NCBI GenBank assembly: GCA_019347915.1
Contig: JAHWKL010000005.1
Location: 1-45,166 of the forward strand
Source of the DNA: Actinomycetota bacterium
GTDB lineage: Bacteria > Actinomycetota > Acidimicrobiia > Acidimicrobiales > CADCSY01
Length of the DNA: 45,166 nt
Direction: 5' to 3'
Part shown: positions 10,295 through 19,109 of the stretch, one piece after another
Position numbering within the stretch: the first letter of the stretch is position 1
Layout of the letters: every line of letters begins with the position of its first letter
The notes under the pieces: model-generated
Told to the model about the DNA's origin: nothing
Database searches by the model: none
What the model saw: only the letters and a program-made list of their open reading frames with translations
Translations under genes and position numbers: made by a program

Positions 10295-12405
10295 TCCAGC
10301 TTCCGCAGCAGCACCACGGAGCGGGGGCCCACGGTCACCGGCTCACCCGCCTTGTAGAGCGGTGCCTCCACGTCGGGGACGAGCTCGGGCGGCAGGGCGG
10401 TGGTGGTGTCGAGCATGAGCTCCCAGCGGTCGCCCAGCGCCTTGGGCAGCTGGAAGTCGAGCGCCTCGAAGTGGGCGCTGAGCAGCACGATGAAGCTGTC
10501 GTCGACCACGTGCTCGCCCCGGGCGTCGGGGGTGACGATGGCCAGGCCGTTGAGGAACATCCCCAAGGCGGTGGCCGAGCCGTTCCAGTCGTCGTCGTCC
10601 AGCTCCTCGCCGTCCGGGCGGAACCAGGCGATGTCGGCCATGCCCCGCGCCTGGATGACCCGGCCGTCGAACCAGCGGCGGCGGCGGAACACCGGGTGCT
10701 GGCGCCGGAAGTTGATCAGCCAGCGGGTGTACTCGAGCAGGATCTCGTCGGCGTGCAACCAGTCGAACCAGGAGACTTCGTTGTCCTGGCAGTACCCGTT
10801 GTTGTTGCCCCCCTGCGAACGGCCGAGCTCGTCGCCTCCGAGCAGCATGGGCACGCCCTGGGAGAGCATGAGCGTGGCCAGGAAGTTGCGGCGCTGGCGG
10901 GCCCGCAGCTGGAGGATGTCGTCGTCGTCGGTGACGCCCTCGACGCCGCAGTTCCACGACCGGTTGTGGCTCTCGCCGTCGCGGTTTCCCTCCCCGTTGG
11001 CCTCGTTGTGCTTCTCGTTGAACGAGACCAGGTCGGTAAGGGGGAAGCCGTCGTGGGCGGTGACGAAGTTGATGCTGGCGCTGGGCCGGCGCCCGTTGGC
11101 GGCGTAGAGGTCGGGGCTGCCGGTGAGGCGGTAGGCGACCTCACCCAGGTGGGTGTGCTCACCGCGCCAGTAGTCGCGCATGGTGTCGCGGTACTTGCCG
11201 TTCCACTCCGACCACAGGGGCGGGAAGTTGCCGACCTGGTACCCGCCCTCGCCCACGTCCCACGGCTCGGCGATGAGCTTGACCTGACTGACCACAGGGT
11301 CCTGCTGGATGAGGTCGAAGAACGCCGACAGCCGGTCGACGTCGTGCAGCTCCCGGGCCAGGGCGGAGGCCAGGTCGAAGCGGAACCCGTCGACGTGCAT
11401 CTCGGTGACCCAGTAGCGCAAGCTGTCCATGATGAGCTGCAGCACGTGCGGGTGGCGCATGTTCATGGTGTTGCCCGTGCCGGTGTAGTCCATGTAGAAG
11501 CGACGGTCGTCGGGCACGAGGCGGTAGTAGGCGTTGTTGTCGATGCCCTTGAACGACAGCAGGGGACCGAGGTGGTTGCCCTCGGCGGTGTGGTTGTACA
11601 CCACGTCGAGGATGACCTCGATGCCGGCCTCGTGGAGGCGCATCACCATGGCCTTGAACTCCTGGACCTGCTGGCCGCGCATGCCCGCCGACGAGTACTC
11701 GTTGTGGGGCGCGAGGAAGCCGATCGAGTTGTAGCCCCAGTAGTTGCGCAGGCCGCGGTCGATCAGATGGGCGTCATGGACGAACTGGTGCACCGGCAGG
11801 AGCTCGACCGCAGTGATGCCGAGGCCCTGGAAGTGCTCGATGGCCTCGTTGGTGGCCAGGCCGGCGTAGGTGCCCCGCAGCTCCTCGGCGGTGTCGGGGT
11901 GGGTGATGGTGAAGCCCTTGACGTGCACCTCGTAGACCACGGTCTCGTGCCACGGCGTCCGCGGGGGTCGATCGTTGCCCCAGTCGAACCACGGGTTGAC
12001 CACCACCGCCCTGCCCACGAACGGAGCACTGTCGAGCTCGTTGGCCTCGCCCTCCGGATCGCCGAAGTGGTAGCCGAAGGCGGCTTCGTCGAACTGCGTC
12101 ACCCCGTCGACCGCCTTGGCGTAGGGGTCGAGCAGCAGCTTGTGGGGGTTGCAGCGGTGCCCGGCCCAGATGTCGCGCGGCCCGTGCACCCGGTAGCCGT
12201 AGCGCTGCCCCGGCCCGACGTTGGGCAGGTAGCCGTGCCAACAAAAGGCGGTCACCTCCGGTAGGGGAACGCGGGTCTCCTGGCCGGCGTCGTCGAACAG
12301 GCACAGCTCGACCTTCTCGGCGACCTCGGAGAACAGCGAGAAGTTGGTCCCCATGCCGTCGAAGGTCGCCCCGAGGGGGTACGGCTCACCGGGCCAGATC
12401 CTCAT
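10291..12405 (-). CDS. treX: glycogen debranching enzyme GlgX/TreX
   Basis: [50 protein letters not shown]; start 12405 supported by TAGCGT-N7-ATG upstream. Confidence 0.93.
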   Translation of the reverse strand: MRIWPGEPYPLGATFDGMGTNFSLFSEVAEKVELCLFDDAGQETRVPLPEVTAFCWHGYLPNVGPGQRYGYRVHGPRDIWAGHRCNPHKLLLDPYAKAVDGVTQFDEAAFGYHFGDPEGEANELDSAPFVGRAVVVNPWFDWGNDRPPRTPWHETVVYEVHVKGFTITHPDTAEELRGTYAGLATNEAIEHFQGLGITAVELLPVHQFVHDAHLIDRGLRNYWGYNSIGFLAPHNEYSSAGMRGQQVQEFKAMVMRLHEAGIEVILDVVYNHTAEGNHLGPLLSFKGIDNNAYYRLVPDDRRFYMDYTGTGNTMNMRHPHVLQLIMDSLRYWVTEMHVDGFRFDLASALARELHDVDRLSAFFDLIQQDPVVSQVKLIAEPWDVGEGGYQVGNFPPLWSEWNGKYRDTMRDYWRGEHTHLGEVAYRLTGSPDLYAANGRRPSASINFVTAHDGFPLTDLVSFNEKHNEANGEGNRDGESHNRSWNCGVEGVTDDDDILQLRARQRRNFLATLMLSQGVPMLLGGDELGRSQGGNNNGYCQDNEVSWFDWLHADEILLEYTRWLINFRRQHPVFRRRRWFDGRVIQARGMADIAWFRPDGEELDDDDWNGSATALGMFLNGLAIVTPDARGEHVVDDSFIVLLSAHFEALDFQLPKALGDRWELMLDTTTALPPELVPDVEAPLYKAGEPVTVGPRSVVLLRKLE

Positions 12406-12533
12406 CGGGGCGACGCTAGCCGTCTCCGCCCGGCACGCCACCGCCCGCCCGACCGCCAGCGGAGGACCCAGCCGAAAACATCCAGAGCCCCTCGGGCGAG
12501 CCCGCACCTTGACCCCGTGGATACGCTGTGGCC

Positions 12534-13211
12534 ATGCCCGTGCAAGAGTCGCGTACGGCCTTCGCGGAGTACTGCGAGGCCATCTTCGAGCTGCAAGAGG
12601 ACGATCTCGACGTCATCCAGGCCCGCATCGCCGACCGCCTCGACATCTCCCGGCCGGCCGTGTCCGAGATGATCCGGCGCATGGCCGCCGAGGGACTGGT
12701 CACCGTCGACGGTGGCATCCACCTCACCGACGAGGGCGTGGTGCTGGCCGAGCAGGTGGTGCGCCGCCACCGTCTGGCCGAGCGCTTCCTCACCGACGTG
12801 CTCGGTCTCAACTGGGCCGAGGCGCACCACGAAGCCGGCCGGTGGGAGCACGTGCTCAACGACAAGGTGGAGAAGGCCATGAACCGCCTGCTCGGTGGCC
12901 CCACCACCTGTCCTCACGGCAACCCCATCCCCGGCTCCGACTACACCGAGCCCGAGGTGGTCCCGTTGGCCGAGCTCGAGGTCGGGACGGTGTTCGCCGT
13001 GACCCGCATCCCCGAGGAGCTGGAGTTCACCCCGGGCGTGCTCGAGTTCCTCGAGGAGAATCTGGTGAAGCCGGGCATGTCGGGGACCCTCACCGCCGCC
13101 TCGCCCGACGGGACGGTCACCGTCAGCATCGAAGGGCGTCACGTGGGGATCGGGCCCTTCGCCGCCAGCCGGATCCTCGTGTCGCTCCCTGCCGGCGTGC
13201 CGGTGTCCTGA
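12534..13211 (+). CDS. DtxR/IdeR-family metal-dependent transcriptional regulator (with SH3-like/FeoA-type C-terminal domain)
   Basis: N-terminal wHTH ([31 protein letters not shown]), dimerisation helices with metal-site-like HxxxE residues ([24 protein letters not shown]), C-terminal beta domain. Confidence 0.9.
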   Translation: MPVQESRTAFAEYCEAIFELQEDDLDVIQARIADRLDISRPAVSEMIRRMAAEGLVTVDGGIHLTDEGVVLAEQVVRRHRLAERFLTDVLGLNWAEAHHEAGRWEHVLNDKVEKAMNRLLGGPTTCPHGNPIPGSDYTEPEVVPLAELEVGTVFAVTRIPEELEFTPGVLEFLEENLVKPGMSGTLTAASPDGTVTVSIEGRHVGIGPFAASRILVSLPAGVPVS

Positions 13212-13246
13212 CGCGGTCCTTCACCGTCCGCCCCCGGCCCGCCGCG

Positions 13247-13276
13247 TTGACGAAGGTCGGGCGAGCGTCCTAAGTT
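13247..13276 (+). promoter_or_regulatory. Putative promoter TTGACG-N18-TAAGTT for the Fe3+ transporter
   Basis: -35 at 13247-13252, -10 at 13271-13276, 18-nt spacer. Confidence 0.5.
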
Positions 13277-13288
13277 AGGCCGCCCTAA
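13270..13288. promoter_or_regulatory. Putative DtxR/IdeR-type operator CTAAGTTAGGCCGCCCTAA
   Basis: 14/19 match to TTAGGTTAGGCTAACCTAA; contains perfect GTTAGG-N4-CCTAAC; overlaps the -10 of the promoter. Confidence 0.6.
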
Positions 13289-13335
13289 CCGCCTCTGCCG
13301 GCGCTCGCCGGCGCCCGGCCCGACCCGGAGGTCCC

Positions 13336-14367
13336 ATGACCCGACGCCCCCTGGTCTCTCTGCTCGTGACGGTCACCGTGCTGCTCGCCGCCTGCGGCGG
13401 TTCCGGCGGCGACGGCGGGGGTGACGCCGCCAGCGAAGCTGCTCCCACCCTGACGGTCTACTCCGGCCGCAGCGAGGAGCTCGTGCGCCCGGTCATCGAG
13501 CAGTTCGAGGGCGAGACCGGCGTCCCGGTCCAGGTGCGCTACGGCGCCACTGCCGAGATGGCGGGGGCCATTCTCGAGGAAGGCGACAACTCACCGGCCG
13601 ACGTGTTCTTCGCCCAGGACGCCGGGGCGCTCGGGGCCCTGTCGTCGGAGGGCCGCTTCGCCCAGCTCGACGCCGGCACGCTCGAGCAGGTCGACCCGCA
13701 GTTCCGCTCGGTGAACGGCGACTGGGTGGGCGTGTCCGGGCGGGCGCGGGTGGCCGTCTACAACACGGCGCTGCTGAACGAGGGCGCCCTTCCCGATTCC
13801 ATCCTCGACTTCACCGATCCCAGCTGGAAGGGCCGGCTCGGTTGGGCGCCCACCAACGGCTCCTTCCAGGCCTTTGTGACGGCGCTGCGCGTCATCGAGG
13901 GCGAAACGAGAGCCCGCGAGTGGCTCGAAGGTATCCAGGCCAACGAGCCTAAGGTCTACGGTGGGAACACCGCCATCGTCCAGGCCGTGGCCGCGGGTGA
14001 GATCGACGCCGGATTCGTCAACCACTACTACCTGCACCGGGTGAAGGCCGAGAACCCAGACTTCCCCGCCGCCAACCACCTCTTCCCCGACGGCGACGTG
14101 GGGTCGCTGGTGAACGTGGCCGGGGTGGGCATCCTCGAAGGCTCCGACCAGCCGGACGAGGCCCGCCAGCTGGTGGAGTTCCTGCTCAGCGAGCCGGCGC
14201 AGCAGTACTTCTCGGCCGAGACGTTCGAGATCCCCCTCGTCGACGGGGTGGCGGCCGACCCCTCCCTTCCCCCGCTGGAGACGCTGCAGCAGCCGGACCT
14301 CGACCTGGCCCAGCTCTCGGACCTCGAGGGGACCCTCCGCCTGCTGACCGAGGTGGGCGTCATCTGA
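13336..14367 (+). CDS. Fe3+ ABC transporter substrate-binding lipoprotein (FbpA-like)
   Basis: Lipobox LLAAC; TLTVYSGRSEELVRPVIEQFEGETGVPVQVRYG; DVFFAQDAGALGAL. Confidence 0.9.
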   Translation: MTRRPLVSLLVTVTVLLAACGGSGGDGGGDAASEAAPTLTVYSGRSEELVRPVIEQFEGETGVPVQVRYGATAEMAGAILEEGDNSPADVFFAQDAGALGALSSEGRFAQLDAGTLEQVDPQFRSVNGDWVGVSGRARVAVYNTALLNEGALPDSILDFTDPSWKGRLGWAPTNGSFQAFVTALRVIEGETRAREWLEGIQANEPKVYGGNTAIVQAVAAGEIDAGFVNHYYLHRVKAENPDFPAANHLFPDGDVGSLVNVAGVGILEGSDQPDEARQLVEFLLSEPAQQYFSAETFEIPLVDGVAADPSLPPLETLQQPDLDLAQLSDLEGTLRLLTEVGVI

Positions 14368-14429
14368 GGTCTCGAGGCGGGTCGGCGCCGAGCCGTGCCC
14401 TCGCCGCCGCCGGCCTGGCCGTCGCCCTG

Positions 14430-16043
14430 GTGGCGCTGCTGCCGGCCGGCTACCTCGCCGTGCGGGCGGCCGACGGCGGCCTCGACCGACTCCTCGCCAC
14501 CGTCGCCTCCGCTCGGACCCTCGAGCTGCTCGTGCGCACCGCCGGCCTGGCCGTGGCGGTGACGGTGACGTCGGTGGTCCTGGCCGTCCCCCTGGCGTGG
14601 CTGACGGTGCGCACCGACCTGCCCGGCCGCCGGGTGTGGGCCGTGCTCAGCGCCCTGCCCCTGGCCATCCCCACCTACATCGGCGCCTTCGCCTTCGTGG
14701 CCGCGCTGGGGCCGCGGGGCATGGTCCGCGACTGGCTGGCGCCGCTGGGCGTCGAGGAGCTGCCCTCCATCTACGGCTTTCCCGGCGCCTGGCTGGCGCT
14801 GACGCTGTTCAGCTACCCCTACGTGCTCCTCACCGTCCGCGCCGCGCTGCGCCGCCTCGACCCCAGCCTGGAGGAAGCCAGCCGCACGCTGGGCCGGGGG
14901 ACACGGGCCACGTTCTGGCACGTCACCCTGCCCCAGCTGCGCCCCTCGATCACTGCCGGCGCCCTGCTGGTCGCCCTCTACACCCTCAGCGACTTCGGGG
15001 CGGTGTCCCTGCTGCGGTTCGACTCGTTCACCCGGGTCATCTACGTGCAGTACCAGGCGTCACTCGACCGCTCGGCCGCCGCCAGCCTCGGCCTGGTGCT
15101 GGTGGCGTTGACCGTGGTGGTGCTGGCGGTCGAGACCCGGAGCCGGGGACGGGCGGCCTACCACCGCCTGCACGCCGGCGGCGGGCGGACGCCGCCGGTG
15201 AGCGCCCTCGGGCGATGGCGGTGGCCGGCGGCGCTGGCCTGCGGCGCCCTGGTGGGCGTCGCCCTGGTGATCCCCCTCGGCGTGGTCACCTACTGGCTGG
15301 TGCGCGGACTGGCCGCCGGCGAACCGCTCCGGCTCACCGCCACCCTGGTCGGCCACAGCCTCAGCGCCTCGGCCCTCGGCGCGGTGGCGTCGGTGGCCGC
15401 CGCCTGGCCCGTGGCCGTGCTCGCCGCCCGTCACCCGGGCCGGCTGTCCCGCCTGGTCGAGGGAGCGTCCTACGCCGGCTACGCCCTTCCCGGCGTGGTC
15501 GTCGCCCTGTCGCTGGTGTTCTTCGGCGCTCGGGTCGCCCCGGCGATCTACCAGACCCGGACCATGCTGGTGCTGGCCTACGTCGTGCTGTTCCTGCCCC
15601 AGGCAGTGGGGGCCATCCGCGCCTCGCTGCTCCAGGTCAACCCCTCCCTGGAAGAGGCCTCCCGCCTTCTGGGACGCTCGAAGGTGGCGACCACCTGGTC
15701 GGTGGTGCTGCCCCTGGTCCGTCCTGGCGCCCTGGCCGGGTCGGCGCTGGTCTTCCTCACCTGCATGAAGGAGCTGCCGGCCACGCTGCTGCTGGCCCCC
15801 ACCGGGTACCAGACCCTCGCCACCCAGGTGTGGAACGCCACCAGCGAGGCGTTCTTCGGCCGGGCGGCGGCGCCGGCGCTGGCCCTGGTGCTCCTGTCGG
15901 CACTGCCCATGGCCGTGCTCGTGCTGCGGGAGTCGGAGCGGGAGCCGGCGGCGCCGGCGACCGGAACCACGGGCTCGGGGCCACCGGAGCCGGACGAGGA
16001 GGCGCTGGCCGTCAGTGGTTGGAGGCCGGCACCGGCGTCGTGA
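14430..16043 (+). CDS. Fe3+ ABC transporter permease (FbpB-like, two fused permease halves)
   Basis: Two EAA-loop motifs (LEEASRTLGRGTRATFWHVTLPQLRPS; LEEASRLLGRSKVATTWSVVLPLVRPG); start uncertain, coding resemblance extends upstream of 14430. Confidence 0.88.
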   Translation: MALLPAGYLAVRAADGGLDRLLATVASARTLELLVRTAGLAVAVTVTSVVLAVPLAWLTVRTDLPGRRVWAVLSALPLAIPTYIGAFAFVAALGPRGMVRDWLAPLGVEELPSIYGFPGAWLALTLFSYPYVLLTVRAALRRLDPSLEEASRTLGRGTRATFWHVTLPQLRPSITAGALLVALYTLSDFGAVSLLRFDSFTRVIYVQYQASLDRSAAASLGLVLVALTVVVLAVETRSRGRAAYHRLHAGGGRTPPVSALGRWRWPAALACGALVGVALVIPLGVVTYWLVRGLAAGEPLRLTATLVGHSLSASALGAVASVAAAWPVAVLAARHPGRLSRLVEGASYAGYALPGVVVALSLVFFGARVAPAIYQTRTMLVLAYVVLFLPQAVGAIRASLLQVNPSLEEASRLLGRSKVATTWSVVLPLVRPGALAGSALVFLTCMKELPATLLLAPTGYQTLATQVWNATSEAFFGRAAAPALALVLLSALPMAVLVLRESEREPAAPATGTTGSGPPEPDEEALAVSGWRPAPAS

Positions 16044-17094
16044 CCGTCGCCGACGAGTGCGGCGCCGGCCACGTCGCCGTCGGCGGCCCCACGTAGGACA
16101 CGCCGACCCGCTGGCCCCGCCCCACACCCGGCGCTCCCGCCACCCGGGCACGCAGGTGGAGACCACTGTCGAGGGCGATCTCGTAGACGCTGTCGTGGCC
16201 GTAGAACTCGACCACCTCCACCGCTCCCCCGTCGCCGGGACCGACCCGCAGCGACTCGGGCCGGACCAGCACCTGCACGGGGCCGGCGGCCTCGGCTGTC
16301 AAGGGCACGGCGCCGACCGCCGTGCGGGCCCAGGCGCCGTCGGCCTCTCCGGCCATGAGGTTGGCGTCGCCCACGAACGCCGCCACCCAGGCGGAGGCGG
16401 GCGAGGCGTAGAGCTCGGACGGTGCGCCCTGTTGCTCGACGGCGCCGTCCCGCAGGACCACCACCTCGTCGCCCAGGACGAACGCCTCCTCCTGATCGTG
16501 GGTGACGAACACCGTGGTGATCTCCAGCTCGGCGAGGAGGCGGTGCACCTCGGCCCGCACCTGCACGCGCAGCGAGGTGTCGAGGTTGGAGAACGGCTCG
16601 TCGAGCAGCAGCACCGACGGCCGGGGCGCCAGGGCCCGGGCCAGGGCGACGCGCTGCTGCTGGCCCCCCGAGAGCGTGCCCGGCGGTCGGCCGGCCAGGC
16701 CGGTCAGGCCCACCAGGGCCAGGGCTTCCTCGACCCGGCCCGACCGTCGCTCGGCCCGGGACAGGCCGTAACCGACGTTGGCCCCCACGTCGAGGTGGGG
16801 GAACAGGGCCCAGTCCTGGAAGACCATGCCGACCTGGCGCTGCTCCGGCGGCACCGACCCGCGGTCGGAGGTGAGGAGGCGCCCGCCCACCACGATCTCG
16901 CCGGCGTCGGGCGCCTCCAGGCCGGCGATGCTGCGCAGCAGCGTCGTCTTGCCGCACCCGCTCGGACCGAGCAGGGCGAGCACGCTCCCTGGCGCGGCCC
17001 GCAGCGAGACGTCACGCAGGGCGGCCACCGAGCCGAAGGTCTTGCTCAGCCCCCGAACCTCGACCTCGCCGCCGTTCGCCACACCGAACAGCAT
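16012..17094 (-). CDS. ABC transporter ATP-binding protein (FbpC-like)
   Basis: Walker A GPSGCGKTT, LSGGQQQRVALARAL, LLLDEPFSNLD, TVFVTHDQEEA; ATG at 17094. Confidence 0.92.
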   Translation of the reverse strand: MLFGVANGGEVEVRGLSKTFGSVAALRDVSLRAAPGSVLALLGPSGCGKTTLLRSIAGLEAPDAGEIVVGGRLLTSDRGSVPPEQRQVGMVFQDWALFPHLDVGANVGYGLSRAERRSGRVEEALALVGLTGLAGRPPGTLSGGQQQRVALARALAPRPSVLLLDEPFSNLDTSLRVQVRAEVHRLLAELEITTVFVTHDQEEAFVLGDEVVVLRDGAVEQQGAPSELYASPASAWVAAFVGDANLMAGEADGAWARTAVGAVPLTAEAAGPVQVLVRPESLRVGPGDGGAVEVVEFYGHDSVYEIALDSGLHLRARVAGAPGVGRGQRVGVSYVGPPTATWPAPHSSATVTTPVPASNH

Positions 17095-17140
17095 ATGGCG
17101 GGTCCCCGAACGGGATGAGGGCGGAGCTCCGACCATGGCC

Positions 17141-17167
17141 GGGGCCGGGGTCGGGGCCGGGGCGGGG
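17141..17167 (+). promoter_or_regulatory. G-quadruplex-type motif: five GGGG tracts with 1-2 nt loops
   Basis: GGGGccGGGGtcGGGGccGGGGcGGGG between divergent fbpC-like and bioY. Confidence 0.6.
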
Positions 17168-17211
17168 CCACCTACGGTAACGAGCGTGCCACCATCCCGG
17201 TCACACCGGTC

Positions 17212-17832
17212 ATGACCACCACGAACCCCACCCTGGCCTGGGGCGGCGGCGCCTCCACCCTCGCCGACCTCCTTCCCCGGACCCGGGCCCGGACGGTGGC
17301 CCTGGTCGTGGACTTCGCCCTGCTGACCGCCGCCGCCGCCCAGGTCACCATCCCGCTGCCGTGGACCCCGGTCCCGGTGACGGGCCAGACCTTTGCCGTG
17401 CTGCTGGCCGGTGCCACGCTGGGCTGGCGGGCCGGCGGGGCCAGCCAACTGCTCTACGTGGCCCTCGGGGCCGTGGGCCTGCCCTTCTACGCCGACGGGA
17501 CCAGCGGCTGGCAGGTCGCCACCGGCGCCACCGGGGGCTACCTGGTGGGCTTCGTCGTGGCCGCCGCCCTGGTGGGGCTGCTGGCCGAGCACCGCCAGGA
17601 CCGCACCGTGTTGACCTCCATCCCGGCCATGCTGGCGGGCACCGCGGTGATCTACCTGCTCGGGGTCACCTGGCTGGCCTTCGTGCTCGACGCCGACGCC
17701 ACCACCGCCCTGACCAAGGGCCTGCTCCCGTTCGTCATCGGCGACGCGGTGAAGCTCGTCGCCGCCGGCCTCCTGCTCCCCGCCGCCTGGCGTCTGGCCG
17801 GCCGGTCGCAGGGGGACGGCCCCACCGACTAA
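17212..17832 (+). CDS. bioY: biotin transporter BioY
   Basis: QVTIPLPWTPVPVTGQTFAVLLAGATLGWRAG..., LGAVGLPFYADGTSG, GYLVGF: BioY signature. Confidence 0.92.
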   Translation: MTTTNPTLAWGGGASTLADLLPRTRARTVALVVDFALLTAAAAQVTIPLPWTPVPVTGQTFAVLLAGATLGWRAGGASQLLYVALGAVGLPFYADGTSGWQVATGATGGYLVGFVVAAALVGLLAEHRQDRTVLTSIPAMLAGTAVIYLLGVTWLAFVLDADATTALTKGLLPFVIGDAVKLVAAGLLLPAAWRLAGRSQGDGPTD

Positions 17833-17896
17833 AGGCGCTTCGGGGCCCCTGCAGGGGGGTGCCGTCCGGGCGGGCGCGCACCATCGCCAGAAGTGA

Positions 17897-17926
17897 TTGT
17901 GAAAACTCTCACGATCCCTCTAACAT
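17897..17926 (+). promoter_or_regulatory. Putative promoter TTGTGA-N18-TAACAT with CRP/FNR-like palindrome TGTGA-AAACTC-TCACG (17898-17913) over the -35
   Basis: 9/10 match to TGTGA-N6-TCACA; about 70-nt 5'UTR to ATG 18001. Confidence 0.5.
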
Positions 17927-18000
17927 GGACCAGGTCGGATACGACGTCCTCCGGACGCGGTCCGTCGCCCCCCGCCCGAACGCACCCCGGAGAAACCCCC

Positions 18001-18546
18001 ATGCCAGTCGATGTACCGACGCGCGCCCAGCGACGACGACCGGTCCCGTGGTCGCGCCGACGCGAGCCGCGCCGCCCCGCCGCCGCTCAGGCCGTCCCTC
18101 GCCGTCCCGGCGTCTCCTTCGAGAGCCCCGACCCCGCCGCCCTGGTGGCCGACCTCGAGGCCAGCGACCGCTTCTGCCGCGACACCACCATGGGCCGGCT
18201 GTACCACCCCAACCGGGTCTCCTACCGTGAGATCTCCTCCCACGACAGCCTGCACGTGAGCGTGGGCGAGGGGAACCAGGTGTCGGCCCACGTCGACCGT
18301 CACTCGCCGTTGGCCACCACCAGGTGCAGCGGACCGGAGTGCCGCTACTCGCTGCTGCGCATCGCCGCCCACAACGTCTCGGGGATGGCCGCCGACATGT
18401 GGCGGGTCATCCGCGGGCGCCCCGACGAGGAGCGCGCCGAGGGCGGCGCCGACGAGCTCCCCGTGGACCAGCACGCCCTCCTCCGGGCCGCCGCCCCACC
18501 GGATGAGGTGGTGACCGGCGACCCCGCCGCCGGGCCCCGGGCCTAG
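18001..18546 (+). CDS. hypothetical protein
   Basis: ORF with strong GC3 bias; ATG 18001 preceded by purine-rich GGAGAAA; no family recognised. Confidence 0.65.
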   Translation: MPVDVPTRAQRRRPVPWSRRREPRRPAAAQAVPRRPGVSFESPDPAALVADLEASDRFCRDTTMGRLYHPNRVSYREISSHDSLHVSVGEGNQVSAHVDRHSPLATTRCSGPECRYSLLRIAAHNVSGMAADMWRVIRGRPDEERAEGGADELPVDQHALLRAAAPPDEVVTGDPAAGPRA

Positions 18547-18602
18547 CCGAGGCCGGACGGTGGCAACCTGGGCCACGGCCGTGCCGGCCGTAGGCTGGGA
18601 AG

Positions 18603-18803
18603 ATGACCACGTACTCCGTGCCCGGCATCAGTTGTGACCACTGCAAGCGCGCCATCGAGGGCGAGGTCGGCCAGGTCGAGGGCGTCGACCGCGTGGAGGT
18701 CGACGTGGCGGCCAAGACGGTGGAGGTCGCCGGCGAGGCGTCCGACGCCGCCGTGCGGGCCGCCATCGACGAGGCCGGCTACGAGGTCGCCGGCGTCAGC
18801 TGA
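18603..18803 (+). CDS. heavy-metal-associated (HMA) domain protein, copper chaperone type
   Basis: YSVPGISCDHCKRAIEGEVGQVEGV...; CxxC HMA motif; 66 aa. Confidence 0.9.
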   Translation: MTTYSVPGISCDHCKRAIEGEVGQVEGVDRVEVDVAAKTVEVAGEASDAAVRAAIDEAGYEVAGVS

Positions 18804-18815
18804 CGCCGACCCTCC

Positions 18816-18865
18816 GTTCTGGCCCCAGCAGCGGGACGTTTTCCCGGCGTTTCTGGGGCCAGAAC
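18816..18865. repeat. Inverted repeat GTTCTGGCCCCAG ... CTGGGGCCAGAAC; putative bidirectional terminator
   Basis: 13-bp perfect arms (18816-18828, 18853-18865); between convergent HMA and CDGSH genes. Confidence 0.8.
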
Positions 18866-18869
18866 GCGG

Positions 18870-19109
18870 TCACAACGCCTGCTGACGGGCGCAGGTGCCG
18901 TCAAAGCCGCCACGATGGGCCCCGTCGCAGAAGGGCTTGTCGGCCGAGCGGCCGCACCGGCACAGGACGAGGTCGTCGCCCCGGATCTCGAACGGCCGGC
19001 CCTCGTGGTCGACCAGGGTGACCGGCCCGGTGACCTTCAGCGGCCCGTTGGCCCGGACCTTGATGGTGACCTGGCTCACGCCGGCCTGGCCCACACCGGG
19101 GTGGCTCAT
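18870..19109 (-). CDS. CDGSH iron-sulfur domain protein
   Basis: CRCGRSADKPFCDGAH motif. Confidence 0.92.
   Translation of the reverse strand: MSHPGVGQAGVSQVTIKVRANGPLKVTGPVTLVDHEGRPFEIRGDDLVLCRCGRSADKPFCDGAHRGGFDGTCARQQAL

Noticed and set aside
7787-10357. 856-aa + strand ORF opposite treY
   Set aside because: Antisense shadow ORF typical of high-GC DNA; low-complexity composition, while treY is clearly the real gene.
10282-12264. 660-aa + strand ORF opposite treX
   Set aside because: Antisense shadow of treX; no recognisable domains.
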